Origin: an uncultured Lachnospiraceae bacterium | Lineage (GTDB): Bacteria > Bacillota > Clostridia > Lachnospirales > Lachnospiraceae | Assembly: GCA_902489645.1 (NCBI GenBank) | Contig: CABUAW010000005.1 | Span: 1-64,000 of the forward strand | Direction: 5' to 3' | DNA length: 64,000 nt | In this document: in pieces, positions 59,798-64,000 of the stretch | Position numbering within the stretch: position 1 is the first letter of the stretch | How the letters are laid out: every line of letters starts with the position of its first letter | Notes under the pieces: generated by a model | Told to the model about the DNA's origin: nothing | What the model saw: the letters and a program-made list of their open reading frames with translations, nothing else | Databases searched by the model: none | Translations under genes and position numbers: made by a program

Positions 59798-60991
59798 ATG
59801 AATAATCAGTCAATAGATAAACTAAAACTCGTTAAATCCATTCATGTGATGACGCATATTCCCATCCACGTTTTTGATGAAAATTTCAACCTGGAAAGCT
59901 GTTATGCATCGGAACGTGTTCACATATTACCCTATGATTTTACCGGATATTATGACAAGGAGAAGGGGCGGCCCTTCCTTTTTTCAGGAATGTTGGAGGA
60001 AAGCTTTCTGGCCTATGCCTATTCGGGGACGATTTTGATTATCGGTCCCTTTTCCATCGGATATTTGACGGATGAAATCATCGATGCGCGCATAAAAAAG
60101 ATTACAAAAGACGAGAAGCGATGGAAGCAGTTCCATGAATATCTTTCCCTTTTGCCGGTGATGGCGCTGGGAGATATACGGGATTTCCTTATCCATTTGA
60201 ATTATGTATTTAAGAATGATATTGAGTGCCCCTATTCGGAGGAGCTGTACAGACAGGTGAAGGAAAACCGGATTCATCTTGAAAAGAATGTGGACCCTGA
60301 CTGGCGGGTATTTCAGTCGGATTTATATGAGTATTTATATGAACAGCAGATTTTGGAGCTTGTACAGAAGGGAGATGCGGGTAAGCTCAAGGAAATGCTC
60401 TCAAAAACAAGTAACAGTATTATTCCGGCCAGCTCGGAAAATCCGCTGCGCTCCGAAAAGAATTACACGATTATTGTGTTGGAAAAACTGTCCGCCCAGG
60501 TCATTTCGCTCGGATATGAAATTTCAGAGGCCTACAGATGCCGGGATTATTACATCAAAAAAGTGGAAGAGAAACAGACGCTGGAGGAGGTGCTGCATGT
60601 CAGAGACTGTGCGATTATTCACTTTACAGAGTTGATGAGCCGGTTTGCCTATGTCAGCTGTTCCCCGTTAATTAAATCGGTCATGCAATATATTGCCCTG
60701 AATTTATATTCTTCCATTAAGGTGCGGGATATTGTCAAAACCTTTTACATTTCGGAAACGGCTCTCCGCGCCCGGTTTAAGTCGGAGATGGGGGTTAATA
60801 TTATCGAATACATTCAGAGGCGCAAGGTGAACGAAGCAAAATTACTGTTAAAAGCCGGACTTTCCCCGCTGGAGGTGTCCCTGGATTTACATTACTATGA
60901 CTATTCGCACTTTTACAGGACCTTTAAAAAATTTGCCGGGGTGACGCCGAAGGAATACCAATTGGATATGAACGAGGCGGCCTGGGCTTGA
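59798..60991 (+). CDS. AraC-family transcriptional regulator
   Basis: The 397-residue regulator has a C-terminal AraC/XylS double helix-turn-helix (about 300-392; YISETALRARFKSEMGVNI then YDYSHFYRTFKKFAGVTPKEY) and a large N-terminal part without recognised motifs that is probably the sensory domain. The start at 59798 is a choice: AAAGGAGG is 14 bases upstream, somewhat far, and earlier in-frame ATGs at 59750, 59762 and 59771 lack a better site. Its targets may be the neighbouring exporters or the HMA gene; unknown. The -35 box of the next promoter overlaps its stop. Confidence 0.85.
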   Translation: MNNQSIDKLKLVKSIHVMTHIPIHVFDENFNLESCYASERVHILPYDFTGYYDKEKGRPFLFSGMLEESFLAYAYSGTILIIGPFSIGYLTDEIIDARIKKITKDEKRWKQFHEYLSLLPVMALGDIRDFLIHLNYVFKNDIECPYSEELYRQVKENRIHLEKNVDPDWRVFQSDLYEYLYEQQILELVQKGDAGKLKEMLSKTSNSIIPASSENPLRSEKNYTIIVLEKLSAQVISLGYEISEAYRCRDYYIKKVEEKQTLEEVLHVRDCAIIHFTELMSRFAYVSCSPLIKSVMQYIALNLYSSIKVRDIVKTFYISETALRARFKSEMGVNIIEYIQRRKVNEAKLLLKAGLSPLEVSLDLHYYDYSHFYRTFKKFAGVTPKEYQLDMNEAAWA

Positions 60992-61016
60992 CAATGAACG
61001 GCGTATGTGATACACT
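60988..61016 (+). promoter_or_regulatory. promoter of TetR 2
   Basis: TTGACA (60988-60993) and TACACT (61011-61016) are exactly 17 bases apart, directly before operator 2. Confidence 0.75.
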
Positions 61017-61044
61017 GTGAACAGTGTTAGCTAACATCGTTCAC
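61017..61044. promoter_or_regulatory. TetR-type palindromic operator 2
   Basis: GTGAACAGTGTTAG-CTAACATCGTTCAC is a 28-bp inverted repeat with two mismatched pairs, covering the start of transcription of the TetR 2 gene. The core TGTTAGCTAACA resembles TGTTTCGAAACA of operator 1. Confidence 0.7.
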
Positions 61045-61060
61045 AAAAAGGAGGAAGTCA

Positions 61061-61675
61061 ATGCCGAAGGATAAGACAGACACCCATGAAAAGATTATTC
61101 GGGCCGCCAGAGAGGAATTTATGGAGAAGGGGTTCGAACAGGCTTCGATGCGCAGCATTGCCGGGAGAGTCGGTATGAGCGCGGCCGGATTGTACCGGCA
61201 TTTCGAGGATAAAGAGGCCCTTTTTTCGGCGCTTGTGGAGCCGGCGCTGCGTGCGTGTCATGCGTGGGCCGAGACGCGAAAAGCGCTGGATTATGCCTAT
61301 CTCGATGAAGATACCCTGTATAAGATGTGGGACGGCAGAGGAGAAACCGGGCTGATTTTAGATGTGGTTTACCCGGAATTCGAGGCTTTTAAGCTGTTGA
61401 TATGCCGCTGTGAGGGCACAAAATACGCCTCCTTTTTGCATGACATGGTCATGTTGGAGCAAAAAGAAACATTGGCGTTTATGGACGCGGCCAGAAAAAA
61501 GGGATTTCCTGTGAAAGAAGTCCGGGAAGAAGAGCTTCATTTGCTGTTGAGCGCTTATGTCAACGCCCTTTTTGAAGTTGTCGTTCATGATTTCCCGCAG
61601 GAAGAGGCGAAGCATTACCTGAAAACCTTTCAGGAATTTTTCTATCCCGGTTGGAGAGCGATTTTAGGGCTTTAG
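61061..61675 (+). CDS. TetR-family regulator 2
   Basis: The 204-residue protein has a TetR head (FMEKGFEQASMRSIAGRVGM, then SAAGLYRHFEDKEALFSALV) like that of the regulator at 54892, and a helical C-terminal domain. GGAGGAAG precedes the ATG. It lies right after its probable own operator, so it should repress itself, and upstream of exporter pair 2. The order regulator-exporter-exporter is the same as in module 1. Confidence 0.85.
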   Translation: MPKDKTDTHEKIIRAAREEFMEKGFEQASMRSIAGRVGMSAAGLYRHFEDKEALFSALVEPALRACHAWAETRKALDYAYLDEDTLYKMWDGRGETGLILDVVYPEFEAFKLLICRCEGTKYASFLHDMVMLEQKETLAFMDAARKKGFPVKEVREEELHLLLSAYVNALFEVVVHDFPQEEAKHYLKTFQEFFYPGWRAILGL

Positions 61676-61699
61676 CAGGAAATTGCCTGTGGGAACGTA

Positions 61700-61730
61700 A
61701 AAAAGACGGCGGACAATTCCGCTTTTCTTT
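61700..61730 (+). terminator. weak hairpin with T-rich tail between TetR 2 and exporter pair 2
   Basis: GCGGA pairs with TCCGC, with A-rich and T-rich flanks extending it imperfectly, followed by TTTTCTTTT. It may be an attenuator in the same place as the stronger one of module 1. Confidence 0.35.
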
Positions 61731-61768
61731 TGTACATGAGTTAGGAAAAACTAACGGAGGTGGAGTAA

Positions 61769-63541
61769 ATGAATGGGAAAAATGAAAATCCAATCCGGAT
61801 TCTTTTCCAATTTGCAGGTGAAGAGAAAGGGAAAATGACACTTTCCATTATACTTGCGGTTCTGGGGGAATTATTCGGAATGTTGCCCTTCCTGGCGGCG
61901 GCCATGCTGGCAAATGAAGTATATTCCGGTACGGCGAGCATGGAGCGGGCAGCCATGTGGGCCGCAGGAGCGGCTTTGGGGATTATTATGCGGACATTAT
62001 TGTGTACCTTATCCTCGGCCAGAAGCCATAAAATTGCTTTTACAATTTTGAAAAATATGCGTCGGGCTATTGCGGATAAAATGCGCCGGGTTCCGATGGG
62101 ACAAATGCTGGAGACGCCGTCCGGCGTCTATAAAACCCTGATTGTGGATAATGTGGGAAAACTGGAAGACTCCATAGCGCATGTCATCCCGGAGACGCCG
62201 TCCCAGATTGCGGCGCCGGTGGCCTGCCTTATTTTGATTTTTGTGCTGGACTGGCGGATGGGGCTGGCCTCCCTGGTTACATTGCCTTTGTCAGTGCCTT
62301 TTATTATAGGGATGTTTCAGGGCTATGGAGAAAAGATGGATACTTATCTGCGGGCCGGAAATGAGATGAATTCCGCCCTGGTGGAATATGTCGGCGGTAT
62401 TCAGGTTATCAAAGCCTTCGGGCGCACCGGGGAATCCTTTGGAAAATTTTCCGACGGCGTCCGTTTCTATCACGACAGTACGCTGGACTGGTGGCGCCAG
62501 TGCTGGTTTTGGATGGCGGCGGTTAAGGCTGTCATGCCGTCAACTTTGCTTGGAAGCCTTCCGGCAGGCACATGGCTTTATATGAATGGCAAAATCACAT
62601 TGCCTGTTTTTATCGCCTGTATCGTCATCCCTATTGGATTTATTGCGCCGCTGATGAAGCTGGCCTTCGGAAGTGAGCAGCTCACAACGATTGCGGCGAA
62701 TCTGAAACCTATCCGGGAATTTCTTGCCCGGCCGGAGCAGATACGCCCGAAAGCGGCGGTGCGTCTGGACGGCAGCGCCTACGTCTTTGAAAATGTCACC
62801 TTTGCCTATGATTCGTCGAAGGAGGTTCTTCATGGGATTTCTTTTCAGACGAAGCCGGGGACGATGACGGCTATTGTGGGGCCGTCAGGCTCGGGAAAAT
62901 CAACGATTGCCCGGCTGATGGCCGGATTTTGGGATGCCACCGCAGGAACGGTGCGTTATGGCGGCGTGGATATTAAAGATATCCCCTTTGAGCAGATGAT
63001 GGGAGAAATCAGTTATGTGGCGCAGGATAATTTTCTTTTTAATCGCTCTATTCGTGAGAATATCCGTATGGGCCGCCCAACGGCATCGGATGCGGAGGTG
63101 GAAGACGCGGCAAAAGCAGCGAATTGCCATAATTTTATCCAGTCTCTGCCTCAGGGATATGAGACCCTTGCGGGCGATGCGGGAGACCGCCTTTCCGGGG
63201 GAGAGCGTCAAAGAATTACGATTGCGCGGGCCATGTTGAAAAAGTCTTCGGTGGTTATTCTGGACGAGGCCACCGCCTACGCAGACCCGGAAAGCGAAGC
63301 GCTGATTCAGGAAGCCGTCGGACGTCTGGTTCGGGGAAAGACGTTGATTGTTGTGGCCCATCGGCTTTCGACGATTCAGAATTCAAATCAGATTCTGGTC
63401 GTGGAAAAGGGTTCGATTGTTGCTCGGGGAACCCAGGAAGAACTCTTAAAAACCTGCCCGTTGTACCGGAAAATGTGGGAGGAACATATCGGTGCGGCGG
63501 ATTCTGCAAAAAAGGAGGGAAATGCGGCATGCTTTGTATGA
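61769..63541 (+). CDS. ABC exporter, fused membrane and ATPase domain (pair 2, first half)
   Basis: The 590-residue type I exporter half has six membrane segments and an ATPase: Walker A GPSGSGKST, signature SGGERQRITIARAM, Walker B VVILDEATAYAD, H-loop AHRLSTI. It resembles the first half of pair 1 (for example LDWRMxLxS and VEYVGGIQVIKAF versus VEYIGGIEVIKAF), so the two pairs probably arose by duplication. GGAGGTGG precedes the ATG. The substrate is unknown. Confidence 0.92.
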   Translation: MNGKNENPIRILFQFAGEEKGKMTLSIILAVLGELFGMLPFLAAAMLANEVYSGTASMERAAMWAAGAALGIIMRTLLCTLSSARSHKIAFTILKNMRRAIADKMRRVPMGQMLETPSGVYKTLIVDNVGKLEDSIAHVIPETPSQIAAPVACLILIFVLDWRMGLASLVTLPLSVPFIIGMFQGYGEKMDTYLRAGNEMNSALVEYVGGIQVIKAFGRTGESFGKFSDGVRFYHDSTLDWWRQCWFWMAAVKAVMPSTLLGSLPAGTWLYMNGKITLPVFIACIVIPIGFIAPLMKLAFGSEQLTTIAANLKPIREFLARPEQIRPKAAVRLDGSAYVFENVTFAYDSSKEVLHGISFQTKPGTMTAIVGPSGSGKSTIARLMAGFWDATAGTVRYGGVDIKDIPFEQMMGEISYVAQDNFLFNRSIRENIRMGRPTASDAEVEDAAKAANCHNFIQSLPQGYETLAGDAGDRLSGGERQRITIARAMLKKSSVVILDEATAYADPESEALIQEAVGRLVRGKTLIVVAHRLSTIQNSNQILVVEKGSIVARGTQEELLKTCPLYRKMWEEHIGAADSAKKEGNAACFV

Positions 63542-64000
63542 TTCGGCGGATATTGAAAATTTCAGGAGAACATAAGAATAAAATTATTCTCGGTATTTTT
63601 TTGAATCTGTTAAAGACGATTTCCATGGGAATGATGCTGTTTGCTATTTTTGTGGTGGTGGATAACCTGGAGCATTTGACAAAGGATGTTTTATATATGT
63701 CCCTGGGGATATTGCTTGGCAGTATTGCCGGCCGGTTCTTTTTCCAGTGGATGATGGATATAAGCATGAGCGCCAAAGGCTTTGATATATTCCGGGATTA
63801 CCGTCTGGCCGTCGGCGACAGGATGCGGGAGGCGCCGATGGGTTACTTCTCTGAGCAGCGGCTCGGAAGTATACAGACCGTGTTGACCTCGACGGTCAAT
63901 GAACTGGAACAGTATTCGATGCTGGCGATTACCGACCTGACCGGCGGGGTTTTGATGACTTTGGTTATGATGGTTTTTTTCCTTTTTTATCATCCCGTAT
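63529..64000 (+). CDS. ABC exporter, second half of pair 2 (3' end outside window)
   Basis: The frame from ATG 63529 is open to the window end (157 codons) and reads as the first membrane segments of a type I ABC exporter (RRILKISGEHKNKIILGIFL, then MGYFSEQRLGSIQTVLTST, the coupling-helix region of such proteins). It overlaps the previous gene by 13 bases, the same coupling as in pair 1. The ATPase part lies beyond the window. Confidence 0.85.
   Translation, partial: MLCMIRRILKISGEHKNKIILGIFLNLLKTISMGMMLFAIFVVVDNLEHLTKDVLYMSLGILLGSIAGRFFFQWMMDISMSAKGFDIFRDYRLAVGDRMREAPMGYFSEQRLGSIQTVLTSTVNELEQYSMLAITDLTGGVLMTLVMMVFFLFYHPV

Noticed and set aside
1..64000. rRNA or tRNA genes, riboswitches and replication origin
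   Set aside because: No cloverleaf, T-box, known riboswitch core or DnaA-box cluster was recognised; a covariance search would be needed to be certain.

Overview
The window looks like a chromosomal segment of a low-to-mid GC Firmicute, most likely a clostridial (Lachnospiraceae-type) anaerobe. This is inferred from PolC-type DNA polymerase III, two-subunit Fe-S serine dehydratase, a membrane pyrophosphatase, a Spo0A-type DNA-binding domain, strong AGGAGG ribosome sites and the gene order pyrH-frr-uppS-cdsA-dxr-rseP-ispG-polC ... rimP-nusA-rnpM-ylxQ-infB-rbfA-nrnA-truB-ribF. No rRNA, tRNA, CRISPR array, intact insertion sequence or replication origin was seen.

Layout. 1-4.5 kb: metabolic genes (end of an alpha/beta hydrolase, a stand-alone Spo0A C-terminal-domain protein, a PLP-dependent D-cysteine desulfhydrase-like enzyme, thioredoxin reductase, serine dehydratase sdaAB-sdaAA). 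4.6-14.8 kb: an AT-richer accessory block with small unknown membrane proteins, a LytTR/GHKL two-component system followed by a lipoprotein, two ABC-2 type permeases and an ATPase, a remnant of a PD-(D/E)XK transposase-like gene, and four small genes of which three look like paralogues. Three copies of a TGGCC...GGCCA hairpin lie in this block, each just upstream of a TATAATAAAA box. 14.8-18.4 kb: minus-strand XRE regulator, hppA and a NimA-like protein. 18.6-30.1 kb: the conserved envelope/isoprenoid/replication operon.

The most striking region is about 30.1-46.4 kb. Between polC and rimP, which are often close neighbours in Firmicutes, sits a diacylglycerol-kinase-like gene and then a Ser/Thr phosphorylation system: an XRE-like regulator, a secreted trypsin-like protease joined through a membrane helix to a cytoplasmic FHA domain, a PP2C phosphatase, a PknB-like transmembrane kinase, a small membrane protein, a 2065-residue Ig-like surface protein, a second transmembrane kinase with a DFN in place of DFG, a 41-residue membrane peptide and a TPR/LRR membrane protein. 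The protease and the small membrane protein carry repeated E-T-(S/T)-V-(L/M) motifs that look like phospho-threonine sites for an FHA domain. I read this as a candidate envelope-sensing phospho-signalling system; its function is inferred.

46.5-54.9 kb: the rimP-to-ribF translation/RNA operon, with a consensus promoter, a 5' hairpin and an infB carrying nine tandem RG/N-rich repeats. 54.9-64 kb: two related TetR + paired ABC exporter modules with similar palindromic operators, separated by a small HMA (metal-binding) protein and an AraC-family regulator. One exporter half carries an internal 45-bp duplication; the last ABC gene runs off the window.
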